Shown here: positions 17,109 through 25,367 of the stretch, one piece after another
How the letters are laid out: every line of letters starts with the position of its first letter
Position numbering within the stretch: position 1 is the first letter of the stretch
Assembly (NCBI GenBank): GCA_902826605.1
Contig: CADEFM010000004.1
Span: 248,001 to 312,000, forward strand
From: an uncultured Acidobacteriota bacterium
GTDB taxonomy: Bacteria > Acidobacteriota > Terriglobia > Bryobacterales > Bryobacteraceae
Reading direction: 5' to 3'
DNA: 64,000 nucleotides
The notes under the pieces: model-generated
The model's input: the letters and a program-made list of their open reading frames with translations, nothing else
Database searches by the model: none
Told to the model about the DNA's origin: nothing
Program-made: the position numbers and the translations under genes

Positions 17109-18092
17109 TCAGTATTTCTTAGTGTATTTGTTGCGCTGGTTGAACACGGTGAATGAGCCATCTTCGGAGGCTGACACCTTGATGAACTGGCCCTGATCCC
17201 GCTCATCTATGTTGGCGATGAACGCATCTGGTGCGTTTGCGTCTTTGCCTCCAGCCACCGAAAAGTGCAGTTGCCAAATATCCGCCAGGCCCGGAGATTG
17301 GCGTAGTAGTTGCCATGCCGAGGGAAGCCCGCCTTTGCGCGCCCCATTGTTCATCACGATCACGCGCGGCGCGGCGCCGTATACGGATTTTGGCGGCACG
17401 TGCGTGGCGTGATGAGCGGTCAGGTAGACGTCCACTTTGCCCAGCTTGTTTTCGGGGCACTCCAGCGCGAATTCTCCGTTGTGCAACAAGTCTCCCAAAT
17501 CGGCGAAACGAAATTTTCCGAACTGAATGAGAACGGCCACCGATTGCGGGTTCTCGCCGCTTTCACCTTCCGCCTTCTTTAGACCTGCACAGTGCGGATT
17601 CGCTTCGCCGGGGCCTTCGATGAACTTGCCTGCTGCGGCCAGAACTTTGATGTCGAGGCCCTTGATGGGAATCGCATCGCCCGGTTTGACGGCTTGATGA
17701 GAACCTTTGGCGAAAGCGGTCGCGTAAGGCGGGTCATACTGATTTCCCGCCTCCACGCTGGGTCCATGATCGAGAAATGTGATCACCGGCAGCCGCTCCA
17801 GCAAGCTGGTAACACCGCCGACGTGGTCTGAATGATGATGTGTGATCAGCAGGTAATCGATCTTCTTGACGCCCGCGGCCTTGGCGGCAAGGGCGATGCG
17901 GTCGGCGTCGCGGCCGCTGTTGCCGGCGAACCCCGTATCGATCAAGAGGGTTTGGCCGGAAGGCGCGTCGATCAACGTGGCTTGCCCGCCTTCGGTATCG
18001 ATGAAATAGATGTCTAGTGTTTTGGCTGCGTTCAAGAGAGGCGTGGAGGCCGTCAAGAAAAGCAGCAAGGCAAGCAGGGGAACAGGCCTCAT
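17109..18092 (-). CDS. Secreted MBL-fold metallohydrolase (ComEC-like domain)
   Basis: Protein of 327 residues from the ATG at 18092, chosen because it opens a good signal peptide (MRPVPLLALLLFLTASTPLLNA); an upstream in-frame start would overlap the DUF4870 gene. The metal motif LLITHHHSDHVGG (HxHxDH) is near residue 85, DTEGGQATLID and LLIDTGFAG precede it, and YLTAHHATHVPP comes later. The last features are typical of the ComEC/Rec2-related MBL group. TACGAT ends six bases before the ATG and no ribosome binding site is seen, so the mRNA may be leaderless. Substrate unknown. Confidence 0.85.
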   Translation of the reverse strand: MRPVPLLALLLFLTASTPLLNAAKTLDIYFIDTEGGQATLIDAPSGQTLLIDTGFAGNSGRDADRIALAAKAAGVKKIDYLLITHHHSDHVGGVTSLLERLPVITFLDHGPSVEAGNQYDPPYATAFAKGSHQAVKPGDAIPIKGLDIKVLAAAGKFIEGPGEANPHCAGLKKAEGESGENPQSVAVLIQFGKFRFADLGDLLHNGEFALECPENKLGKVDVYLTAHHATHVPPKSVYGAAPRVIVMNNGARKGGLPSAWQLLRQSPGLADIWQLHFSVAGGKDANAPDAFIANIDERDQGQFIKVSASEDGSFTVFNQRNKYTKKY

Positions 18093-18130
18093 GAAAGTAT
18101 CGTACAAGATAATAGAGGCACAATATACAG

Positions 18131-18634
18131 ATGCCCTATTGCACGCAGTGCGGGACCGAAGTGGGCGCGGTGGATCGCTTTTGCGGGAAGTGCGGCGCCC
18201 AGCAGGTGGCCGGGTCAACGGGCGAAGCGGGACGGACAGCCGCGCCACGAGGCACGGGCGAAATTTTCGGTGAGATTAAGCCGCGCACGGCGGCCATTCT
18301 CTGTTACGTACCCTGGTTCGGATGGCTAGCCGCGATTCTGGTGATGGCCAGCCAGCGCTTCAAACACGATATGGATACCCGTTTTCACGCCTTCCAAGGT
18401 TTGTACCTGTTTGTGGCATGGCTGATCGCCGATTGGATTCTTGCGCCTGCGTTGAGTTTTTCGAGCGAAAGCGCGCACGTTTTTCGCATGGGCAATCCCA
18501 TCGCCGGCATACTGAAGCTGGTGGTGATGGCAGGCTGGGTGATCATGTTAATCAAAACCAGCCGCAATGAGCGGTTTCGACTTCCACTGATCGGCGACCT
18601 GGCCGAACGCAGCGTTAACGAGCAGCGAAGCTGA
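18131..18634 (+). CDS. Zinc-ribbon and DUF4870-type membrane protein
   Basis: Protein of 167 residues. An N-terminal zinc ribbon (YCTQCGTEVGAVDRFCGKCG) is followed by a linker and three to four hydrophobic helices typical of DUF4870 (CYVPWFGWLAAILVM, then RFHAFQGLYLFVAWLIADW, and a helix near residue 125-145). Family function is unknown. The last 60 coding bases and about 45 bases beyond the stop recur at 21001-21108 (see repeat entries). Only 38 bases separate it from the divergent MBL gene. Confidence 0.8.
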   Translation: MPYCTQCGTEVGAVDRFCGKCGAQQVAGSTGEAGRTAAPRGTGEIFGEIKPRTAAILCYVPWFGWLAAILVMASQRFKHDMDTRFHAFQGLYLFVAWLIADWILAPALSFSSESAHVFRMGNPIAGILKLVVMAGWVIMLIKTSRNERFRLPLIGDLAERSVNEQRS

Positions 18635-18680
18635 GCGTCGAAAGATTCCAGATAAAAGACTGCGAATAAACCCTGCCGCG
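18575..18680 (+). repeat. Direct repeat copy A: 3' end of the DUF4870 gene plus downstream bases
   Basis: About 106 bases matching 21001-21108 with roughly eight substitutions and a two-base gap. Within the coding part, which encodes RLPLIGDLAERSVNEQRS and the stop in copy A, only one of the differences changes an amino acid (Val to Ile in copy B). The two copies lie 2,426 bases apart and bracket the glycosyltransferase pseudogene and the IS relic. Confidence 0.92.
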
Positions 18681-18870
18681 GTGTTTATTGCGCCCTATCT
18701 TGGATTGCGCGTGAGCCGGGTCATTGCACCAGTTTCGTATTGAGGATAAACGTGATTTGCGGTTTCTCATCCGAATTGCCAATCGAATCCTCTAGCACTG
18801 CAAAAATGCACCTTCGGTAACGACGATCAGCAGCCAGCTAAGCGCTGGGTGAATCATCGACTGGGGATGC

Positions 18871-20247
18871 TCAAAACTTTGAAAACACTACTATCCTAGG
18901 CGTTGCTTCCGAACGGACTATGCGACCTTCCCTGAATCCGCTAGTTAACATTTGGATCTTTACTGTGGCGTAGTCCTCTTCCTTTGACGGATAGGGGCTA
19001 ACTGCAATTGCGACTAGTCTTGCTTGGGTTAAGAAATCACGCGAACACTCTGACCGAAGCAACTCGTCGGAAAAAAGCCATAGAGCGAACGTGAGCTTGG
19101 TGGTGAAAAATAGATGCAAGCACCTTTGCCAGCCTCTTCAGAAAGAGCGCGGGTCGCTGATCCCCAATCCTCCCGGGGACGTCGATAGAATCCGACGTTC
19201 CCGTAGATAAGGGTTAGCAGTACTGTCAGCGCAAGCACGGTGCCGACCCGTGGGGCTCGGGTCATATAAGGACTCTACTCCCAACGCTAAGAGTATCGCT
19301 AACGGCGGGAGGACGAAGATCACTTGCCGAATCGCGAAGAAGTAATGAATGGCAACGTCAGCGGTGACTACGCCAGCGATTGGCGTCACGATCAATAGGA
19401 GCCAGAATGAGCGGTCGTGGCGAGTTTTCAACGGTCTTCTAATTGCGAAGACCGCACCCGATAAAACGAGAATCGTGCCAATGTAACCAGCACCAACCAA
19501 TTCTCGAAGTACCATTAGGATAGAGCGACTTTCCAAGGTGCCGCGTGGATAATCGGCTGGGGCGAGAGTTGTATAGAGGTACCAAGGGAGAAAGAGCAGA
19601 CCGGCCAAGAGGATGACGCTTCCCACCCCGACGAGTTCCAATCGCCTCTGGCGACCGGTACTTACGCTCAGCCATATAAAGTGACTCACTGGCACAAACA
19701 TTGAGAATGGCTGACTGTAAACGCCCGCGACAATCGATAGCACATAGAGGCACCATGCGCGACTAGTCTGAGGTCGATCTAGGATTCTGAAAAAGAATAC
19801 CGATGACCATATGCTACAGCATAAGGCGATTTCGTACCCTCGAGCTTCAAGTGCATAACGGAATTGCAACGGGAAAATCGCAAACGCTATCACGGCGATA
19901 ATCGGTCTGCGCATTCCAGCCCGATGAGCTAGGAGAAATACCCCTATGCAACCAAATACGCTCGCAATCACCGACGGGAGACGCCCGGAGAAGGCAGATA
20001 CGCCAAACATCGCCATCGAAAGCGCATGGAGAATATATCCGAGCGGAACACCGCCTTCATTTGCGCGAACAGCTGCAAGGAGGCTGGGCAAGCTAGGCGA
20101 ACGCGCCGCAATTAGATCCAGGATTTCATCAAGCCACAAAGATCGGAAGGGCAGTAGTACAAACAATGCGGCGCAGTAGACGGCGAGAAAAACCACAATC
20201 CCGAAGTGCCGCTGCAGCCACTTCCGGACTCGTATCCAAAACGTCAC
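18871..20247 (-). pseudogene. Frameshifted GT39-type membrane glycosyltransferase
   Basis: From the start at 20247 an open frame encodes a multi-helix protein with SLWLDEILDLIAARSPSLPS near residue 35, typical of polyprenol-dependent glycosyltransferases (PMT/ArnT-like), and many transmembrane segments. The frame breaks around 19265-19270: the continuation is in a second frame (RVGTVLALTVLLTLIYGNVG, then REDWGSATRALSEEAG). It returns to the first frame near a run of six A residues at 19071-19076 (SDELLRSECSRDF and on to a stop at 18871). Two compensating indels thus put about 190 bases out of frame. Base composition is more AT-rich than the neighbours, suggesting transfer. Sequencing errors are the alternative. 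Confidence 0.75.
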
Positions 20248-20276
20248 CGGCTTATAGAATAGCCCAAGGGGCGGTA

Positions 20277-21000
20277 TGGACTTGCCCCTATTCTTGACAC
20301 AACCAGTTAAGACTCGAAATCCATCGAAAGGGAGAATTGAGTCATGGGATTGTCGAGAAGGATGTTCACCAAGGAGTTCAGGCTGGTCGCGGTGCAGCGG
20401 CTAGAGCGAGGGAGTTCCCGGGGCATGGCAAGCAACGCTGGGCCGAAGGACGCATGGCGGAACTGGAACGCAAGATCGGCCAGCAAGCCCTGGAGATCGG
20501 TTTTTTGACGGGTGCTTGCAGCGCATTGAGGAACAGCGGATGCTGCAGGACGTGATTGGAACTTTTCCGTCTACCAGAAAGTCCACGAAGAAGTGAAAGG
20601 CGATCGAGGGCTGACCATCGAACGGATGGTAAAGCTGGGCCGGATTGCCCGGTCCGGCTTCTACCGCTTCGAGGACACCAATCCAGGTCCAGACCCGGAC
20701 ATGGATCTGCGCGATGCGATACAAAAGATCGCGGTTGAGTGGCCGGCTACGGACGGCCGTGCATTTCCGAAGAGTTGCGGCGATGCAAATGGACGGCGAT
20801 CCCCTGCGTCTACCGGCTGATGCGCGACGGCAACCTGCTGTGCGTGCGGAAACCCAAGTTCGTGATCACCACCGATTCCAACCACACGCGCAGAGTCTAT
20901 CCCAATCTGGCGCGGGACATGATCCTGACTGCGGCCGATCAGCTCCGGAGCGCCGACATCACTTACATATGGGTGCGCGACGAGTTCCGCGCGGTCCAGG
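20277..21000 (+). mobile_element. Decayed IS3-family insertion sequence relic
   Basis: An OrfA-like start at 20344 (MFTKEFRLVAVQRLE) goes out of frame, with the rest of OrfA in another frame (RMAELERKIGQQALEIGFL). OrfB follows in pieces: GDRGLTIERMVKLGRIARSG, then after another shift CKWTAIPCVYRLMRDGNLLC, TTDSNHTRRVYPNLARDM and LRSADITYIWVRDEF. This is the classical IS3 OrfB order up to the first catalytic aspartate (the D of ADITYI); the rest of the integrase core is missing at about 21000, where the duplicated gene tail begins. A likely left end with TGGACTTGCCCC starts at 20277. No right end is seen. Inactive. Confidence 0.86.
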
Positions 21001-21108
21001 TTTCGACTTCCATTGATCGGCGACCTGGCCGAACGCAGCATAAACGAGCAGAGAAGTTGACCACGCCGAAAGATTCCAGATAAAAGACTGCGAATAAATC
21101 CTGCCGCG
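21001..21108 (+). repeat. Direct repeat copy B: orphan tail of a second DUF4870 gene
   Basis: Near-copy of 18575-18680. It keeps the frame and stop of the gene end (RLPLIGDLAERSINEQRS), but everything upstream is replaced by the IS3 relic. Most coding differences from copy A are synonymous, which suggests that both copies were once expressed genes and that the second lost its 5' part. The copied noncoding part leads towards comM. Confidence 0.88.
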
Positions 21109-21123
21109 CTGCACTAATACCTG

Positions 21124-22647
21124 ATGGCGCTATCTCGAACACGCTCGGCCGCCGTTTTCGGCATTGATGCGCATTTTATAGACGTGGAAGTGGATATGTA
21201 TCCGGGGCCGGCGCGGGACTTAATCATGGTGGGCATGCCGGATCTGGCGGTGCGTGAAAGCCGGGAGCGTATTAAGTCCGCGCTGCTCAATTCAGGGTTC
21301 GGGTACCCGAATAAGTCGGTCACCATCAATCTCGCGCCAGCCAACTTGAAGAAAGAAGGGGCTGGGTTTGACCTTCCCATGGCGCTCGGAATTCTGGGCG
21401 CGATGGGAGTGGTGAAGACGCCGGATGATCATCTGTTCATCGGCGAGCTGTCCCTTGACGGCGCGCTGCGGCCGGTGCGTGGCGCGCTGTCGATTGCTGT
21501 GGCTGCCCAAAAGCACGGCCTGACGAATGTGATTGTCCCGGCGGACAACGGCGCGGAGGCGGCCATTGTGGGAGGGGTGCGCGTATTCGCGATGCAGCAC
21601 CTGGCCGAGGTGGTGTCGTTCTTGCGCGAACGCGAGCGCTATCAGCCTCTGCCGCGAACGTTGGGCGCGGAGACTGCAAATGGGTGTGACACGGGCGCGC
21701 TCGACTTCGCCGATGTGCGCGGCCAGACCACGGCCAAGCGTGCGCTGGAGGTGGCGGCGGCTGGGTCTCATAACGTCTTGATGATTGGGCCGCCCGGTTC
21801 GGGCAAAACCATGCTCGCAAAACGCTTTGCGGCGATCCTGCCGCCACTAACGTTTGAAGAAGCCATTGAAACCACGCAAGTGCATAGCGTGGCGGGAGTG
21901 CTGCCCAAAGGCACCGGGATTCTAAGCACGCGTCCCTTTCGTGCGCCGCATCACACGGTTTCCGATGCAGGACTGCTGGGCGGTGGAGCCGGAGTGCCGC
22001 GCCCCGGCGAAGTCAGCCTGGCGCATCACGGCGTGCTGTTTTTGGACGAACTGCCTGAGTTTGCACGCAATGTGTTAGAGCTGCTGCGGCAGCCGCTGGA
22101 AGAACGCTGTGTATCGCTTGCGCGTGCAGCCATGACGCTGACATTCCCGGCGAGTTTCCTGATGATCGCGGCCATGAATCCTTGTCCATGCGGATTTTAC
22201 GGCGATCCTACGCGGGAGTGCCGTTGCACCGGAGCGATTATTCAGCGGTATTTGGGTAAACTGAGCGGGCCGCTGCTAGACCGCATCGACCTGCACATTG
22301 AAGTGCCTTCCGTCCCCTATCAGGAGTTGCGGGGGAAAGACGGTGGGATGTCATCGGTCCACATGCGGGAGCGCGTGTGCACGGCGCGGGAGCTGCAACA
22401 GAACCGCGGATACTACAACGCTCATATCCCTGCGCGCGAATTGCGGAAGCTGTGCGAACTGGATGCGGCCGGCGAGCGCACGCTCGAAATGGCCGTGCGC
22501 CGCATGGGCTTAAGCGCCCGCGCGCACGATCGGATCTTGAAGGTGGCCCGAACGATCGCGGATCTCGATGGCGTGCCGGGAGTCTCCGCGAAACATCTGG
22601 CGGAGGCGGTGCAATATCGCAGTCTGGATCGGAACTACTGGCAGTGA
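21124..22647 (+). CDS. comM: YifB/ComM-type magnesium-chelatase-like AAA ATPase
   Basis: Protein of 507 residues, full length for the family. The N-terminal ChlI-like domain (RSAAVFGIDAHFIDVEVD, then GMPDLAVRESRERI) precedes Walker A GPPGSGKTMLAKRF near residue 222 and Walker B VLFLDELPEF; NPCPCGFYGDPTRECRC and LDRIDLHIEVPSV are family signatures. In Haemophilus and Vibrio, ComM is a branch-migration helicase that aids integration of incoming DNA during natural transformation; that role is inferred here. The ATG at 21124 lies just downstream of repeat copy B. Confidence 0.94.
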   Translation: MALSRTRSAAVFGIDAHFIDVEVDMYPGPARDLIMVGMPDLAVRESRERIKSALLNSGFGYPNKSVTINLAPANLKKEGAGFDLPMALGILGAMGVVKTPDDHLFIGELSLDGALRPVRGALSIAVAAQKHGLTNVIVPADNGAEAAIVGGVRVFAMQHLAEVVSFLRERERYQPLPRTLGAETANGCDTGALDFADVRGQTTAKRALEVAAAGSHNVLMIGPPGSGKTMLAKRFAAILPPLTFEEAIETTQVHSVAGVLPKGTGILSTRPFRAPHHTVSDAGLLGGGAGVPRPGEVSLAHHGVLFLDELPEFARNVLELLRQPLEERCVSLARAAMTLTFPASFLMIAAMNPCPCGFYGDPTRECRCTGAIIQRYLGKLSGPLLDRIDLHIEVPSVPYQELRGKDGGMSSVHMRERVCTARELQQNRGYYNAHIPARELRKLCELDAAGERTLEMAVRRMGLSARAHDRILKVARTIADLDGVPGVSAKHLAEAVQYRSLDRNYWQ

Positions 22648-22860
22648 GCCTCGGCCAGCCACGCATCACTTCATAGAACGAACGGCGCTTCACGGACGGG
22701 GATCGCAATTGTATCCCCTAAACCAGGGCCCAGCGAGCGACCCCACGCAGTTGAGCGTGGATTTATAGCCAGTCATGTCGTTCGAGAGATCTGGCGGAGC
22801 AGCAAATCTGGATGCCGGCCAACACGCGCCGGATACCTCCGGGCTTCAACGCTCCGACCC
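22648..22860. other. Gene-free stretch with two small hairpins
   Basis: No convincing gene was seen. Two perfect six-base-pair stems occur: GGGGAT/ATCCCC (22698-22703 with 22713-22718) and CCACGC/GCGTGG (22743-22748 with 22755-22760, followed by an AT-rich stretch). Either could help terminate comM transcription, but neither has a proper T-run. With the ParB relic and promoter beyond it, the gap between comM and the GntR gene is 400 bases. Confidence 0.4.
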
Positions 22861-22966
22861 CACCTGAACCTCGGAGTGCGCGCGGATTTCGTGCGGACGG
22901 AATCAGCTTGTCAATGGGCCACAGTTCGATGTGTATTGCCATTGCTTGCAAGATAGAAATCTCCAT
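22860..22966 (-). pseudogene. Relic of a ParB-like nuclease-domain gene
   Basis: Minus-strand coding starting at 22966 or 22942 reads IHIELWPIDKLIPSARNPR, which matches the opening of ParB/Srx-domain proteins found in phage and mobile DNA-modification genes. After this a frame change is needed: the next frame gives HSEVQV, again matching the family order (NPRTHS-x-x-QV), then a stop. Only about 27 recognisable residues remain, so this is a decayed end of a lost, probably phage-derived gene. Confidence 0.55.
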
Positions 22967-23012
22967 AAACCGAAATTCACATCAGGGCCGCAAACGAGTT
23001 CAGGGTCGACCA

Positions 23013-23047
23013 TTGACAGACATCTAGTTATATAGTACACTAGTTAT
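23013..23047 (+). promoter_or_regulatory. Promoter and operator of the GntR-slipin operon
   Basis: Consensus TTGACA (23013-23018), a 17-base spacer and TACACT (23036-23041). The -10 box ends six bases before the TTG start codon at 23048, so the transcript is probably leaderless. A dyad with arms CTAGT (23024-23028) and ACTAG (23039-23043) overlaps the -10 box, and the octamer CTAGTTAT is also repeated directly at 23024-23031 and 23040-23047. This is a likely autoregulatory operator for the YtrA-type regulator just downstream. Confidence 0.72.
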
Positions 23048-23467
23048 TTGAGTGACAAAAATATCTTCCAATTACGCCTGGATCCCGCCACTGGCGTGCC
23101 AGTTTACCGTCAGATCATGGACCAGATAACGGGGGCGTTATCCTCGGGCACACTTGCGAGCGGCGCGCAGCTTCCGACAGTGAGGCAGGTTTCTGTCGAC
23201 CTAGCGATTAATCCCAACACTGTGCTGCGGGCTTACCGGGAGCTGGAAATCCGCGGTGTTCTGGACACGCAACAAGGCACAGGGACTTTCGTTGCAGAGA
23301 GGCCCGCGCTTCTTGATGCCTCGGCGCGTTCGCGAAGGCTTGATCATTTGTTGGGCGACATTGCGGCCCGCGCTGGAGAAGGTGGCTTCAGCCTCGAAGA
23401 AGTGATCAAGGGCCTTCGCGAACGATTGCCTGAGAACACCAAGAGTGAAGAGAAGAGGAGGAGGTAG
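23048..23467 (+). CDS. GntR family regulator, short YtrA type
   Basis: DNA-binding repressor of 139 residues. The winged-helix domain covers residues 8-78 (GVPVYRQIMDQITGALSSGT, then LPTVRQVSVDLAINPNTVLR and GVLDTQQGTGTFV), followed by a short helical tail instead of a large effector domain, which places it in the YtrA subfamily that usually controls adjacent membrane-related operons. The start is a TTG at 23048; no ribosome binding site is seen, but a strong promoter ends six bases upstream. The slipin gene starts four bases after the stop. Confidence 0.88.
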   Translation: MSDKNIFQLRLDPATGVPVYRQIMDQITGALSSGTLASGAQLPTVRQVSVDLAINPNTVLRAYRELEIRGVLDTQQGTGTFVAERPALLDASARSRRLDHLLGDIAARAGEGGFSLEEVIKGLRERLPENTKSEEKRRR

Positions 23468-23471
23468 CCGC

Positions 23472-24359
23472 ATGCCGAGACTAAGAGTGGATTCTAGCCA
23501 GGTCGCATTGCCTTTCAGTGGACTTGGCGTTATCGCCCTACTTGTGATCCTGGCGATAGGAATTGTGGGGACGGTGATGGCTCAGAAGGCTTGGCCGACG
23601 CTGATCGGGCTGCTTGTTGGTTTGTACATGCTCTTCGCGTTTCGCGTGGCCAGGCAATGGGAACGGGTTGCCGTGCTGAGATTGGGGAACTATCGGGGGC
23701 TCCGGGGGCCGGGCTGGTTTCATTTGATTCCTGTGGTTGAAACGGCGACAACGTATGTGGACCAACGCGTGCGCGTGTCCAGTGTGAGTGCTGAATCGAC
23801 GCTGACGCGCGACACGGTTCCGGTCAATGTGGACGCAGCGATCTTCTGGCTAGTGTGGAATGCAGAGAAGGCACTACTCGAAGTGCAGAATTTCGAGGAC
23901 GCCATAGCACTGAGCGCACAGACAGCGCTACGGGAATCGATCGGCCGACATTCGCTGGCGCAGATGCTCTCGGAGAGGGAAACGCTAGGTAAAGAGTTGC
24001 AGAAGTACCTTGACGAAAAGACCAATCCCTGGGGAATAACGGTGCAGTCGGTAGAAATTCGCGACGTACAGATTCCCCCAGCGTTGCAAGACGCCATGTC
24101 GCGGGAAGCGCAGGCGGACCGCGAGCGCAACGCGCGCATCATTCTTGGGGAAGCGGAAACCCAGATCTCAGCCAAGTTCGCCGAAGCGTCGCTGGTTTAT
24201 AGGGACAATCCGGTTGCACTTCACTTGCGGGCCATGAACATGCTGTACGAGGCCATCAAGGAAAAAGGTTCCATGGTGATCGTACCTTCGTCGGCAGTCG
24301 AGACCATGGGGTTGGGAGGAATGATGGGTATGGCTTCGCTCAAGAAGCAACAGGAGTAG
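23472..24359 (+). CDS. SPFH-domain slipin family membrane protein
   Basis: Protein of 295 residues from the ATG at 23472 (GGAGGAGG upstream). Two N-terminal hydrophobic segments (residues about 15-55) are followed by an SPFH/band-7 domain: VLRLGNYRGLRGPGWFHLIP, TLTRDTVPVNVDAAIFWLV and SVEIRDVQIPPALQDAMSRE. Slipins form membrane-bound oligomers and are often paired with an NfeD-type protease, which is not seen here. Its setting between a GntR regulator and an alpha/beta hydrolase suggests a membrane-stress role, as inference. Confidence 0.9.
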   Translation: MPRLRVDSSQVALPFSGLGVIALLVILAIGIVGTVMAQKAWPTLIGLLVGLYMLFAFRVARQWERVAVLRLGNYRGLRGPGWFHLIPVVETATTYVDQRVRVSSVSAESTLTRDTVPVNVDAAIFWLVWNAEKALLEVQNFEDAIALSAQTALRESIGRHSLAQMLSERETLGKELQKYLDEKTNPWGITVQSVEIRDVQIPPALQDAMSREAQADRERNARIILGEAETQISAKFAEASLVYRDNPVALHLRAMNMLYEAIKEKGSMVIVPSSAVETMGLGGMMGMASLKKQQE

Positions 24360-24365
24360 ACGGGT

Positions 24366-25367
24366 GTGTCACGAGTGCTTTCTCGAGGAATAGTGCTGAC
24401 GCTGACCTGCGTCACAATTTTCCCGCAAGAACCTACATGGCGGGATACCTCCCCCCACCGAGCGCATTTGGTTTCGGTGGATGACGGCGTCAAGTTGGAG
24501 GTGCTCGATTGGGGAGGGGCCGGACGTCCGATTGTGCTGTTGGGCGGCTACACGACTGCCCACATATTTGATGACATCGCCGCAAAGTTGACCGGCGCGG
24601 GGCATGTCTACGGCATTACGCGGCGCGGTATTGGGCTATCTAGCAGACCAAACCGTGGATATACGGCGCACGAATCAGGTGAGGATGTAGTTCGTGTTCT
24701 GGATGCACTAAAACTGCAAAAGCCAGTCCTCATGGGGTATTCTTTCGGCGGGCAGGACCTAAGTGTAATCGGAGCCGAACATTCGAAGAGAATCGTTGGG
24801 CTGATTTATCTCAATTCGGCGGAAGATGAGAGAGTGTGGCCATTCCCGAATGGCCCCATCAGTACGGACGAAAAAGAATGGAGGGGCCAACTACCCGCAG
24901 CCGCACCGGCGGATCGGACGTCAATTCCCGCCTATCGCGCCTGGCAAAAAGCGACAAATAACATGGCATTCCCAGAGTCTGAAGTGCGACAGTTGAACAC
25001 CGTAAATGCAGATGGCTCGCTCGGAAGCTACTTGGTATCGAAGCAAGTTCGGGACCTGATGTTCGCGGGTCGGGTAGCGCCCGACTACGGCCGGATTCGC
25101 GTACCGGTGTTGGCGCTTTTTGAAATGCCCCTCCCACTTTCAGAGCAGTTGAACAAGTACCAACCTCAGAGCAAGCAGCAGGCGGCGGCGCTCGGGGCAG
25201 AGTACGTCAGGAATCAGCTGTGGGCAGCAGTTAATTCGCACGCGTTGAGGCGCGCTTTGCCGAATGCCAAGATCGTGTATCTACCTGGCGGCAATAACTA
25301 TATCTTTCTCACAAACGAAGAGGCAGTCGTGCGCGAAACGCTAGGGTTTGTCGTCAGCTTGAAATGA
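24366..25367 (+). CDS. Alpha/beta hydrolase, catalytic His apparently replaced
   Basis: Secreted or anchored protein of 333 residues from a GTG at 24366 (AGGAG upstream), with a hydrophobic N-terminus. The alpha/beta hydrolase core shows IVLLGGYTTAHIFDDIA, the nucleophile elbow GYSFGGQDL near residue 125 and LIYLNSAEDE. The usual C-terminal catalytic His segment (consensus GANHYVF, from memory) reads GGNNYIF, that is Asn where His is expected (AAC instead of CAC). It follows the slipin gene by six bases. It could be inactive, or use another His. Substrate unknown. Confidence 0.82.
   Translation: MSRVLSRGIVLTLTCVTIFPQEPTWRDTSPHRAHLVSVDDGVKLEVLDWGGAGRPIVLLGGYTTAHIFDDIAAKLTGAGHVYGITRRGIGLSSRPNRGYTAHESGEDVVRVLDALKLQKPVLMGYSFGGQDLSVIGAEHSKRIVGLIYLNSAEDERVWPFPNGPISTDEKEWRGQLPAAAPADRTSIPAYRAWQKATNNMAFPESEVRQLNTVNADGSLGSYLVSKQVRDLMFAGRVAPDYGRIRVPVLALFEMPLPLSEQLNKYQPQSKQQAAALGAEYVRNQLWAAVNSHALRRALPNAKIVYLPGGNNYIFLTNEEAVVRETLGFVVSLK

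Noticed and set aside
18721-18810. Short minus-strand reading frame ending at 18721 that looks like a gene tail (SIGNSDEKPQITFILNTKL)
   Set aside because: Only about 25 residues without a start or known family; it could be a remnant of a lost gene in the scarred island, but support is too weak.
18575-21108. Direct repeats read as attachment sites of an integrative element
   Set aside because: There is no integrase or tRNA, the repeats hold a gene end with synonymous differences, and they are too diverged for recent site-specific integration.
22698-22760. tRNA or other structured RNA between comM and the GntR gene
   Set aside because: Two short hairpins are present, but no cloverleaf, T-loop or CCA end can be built.
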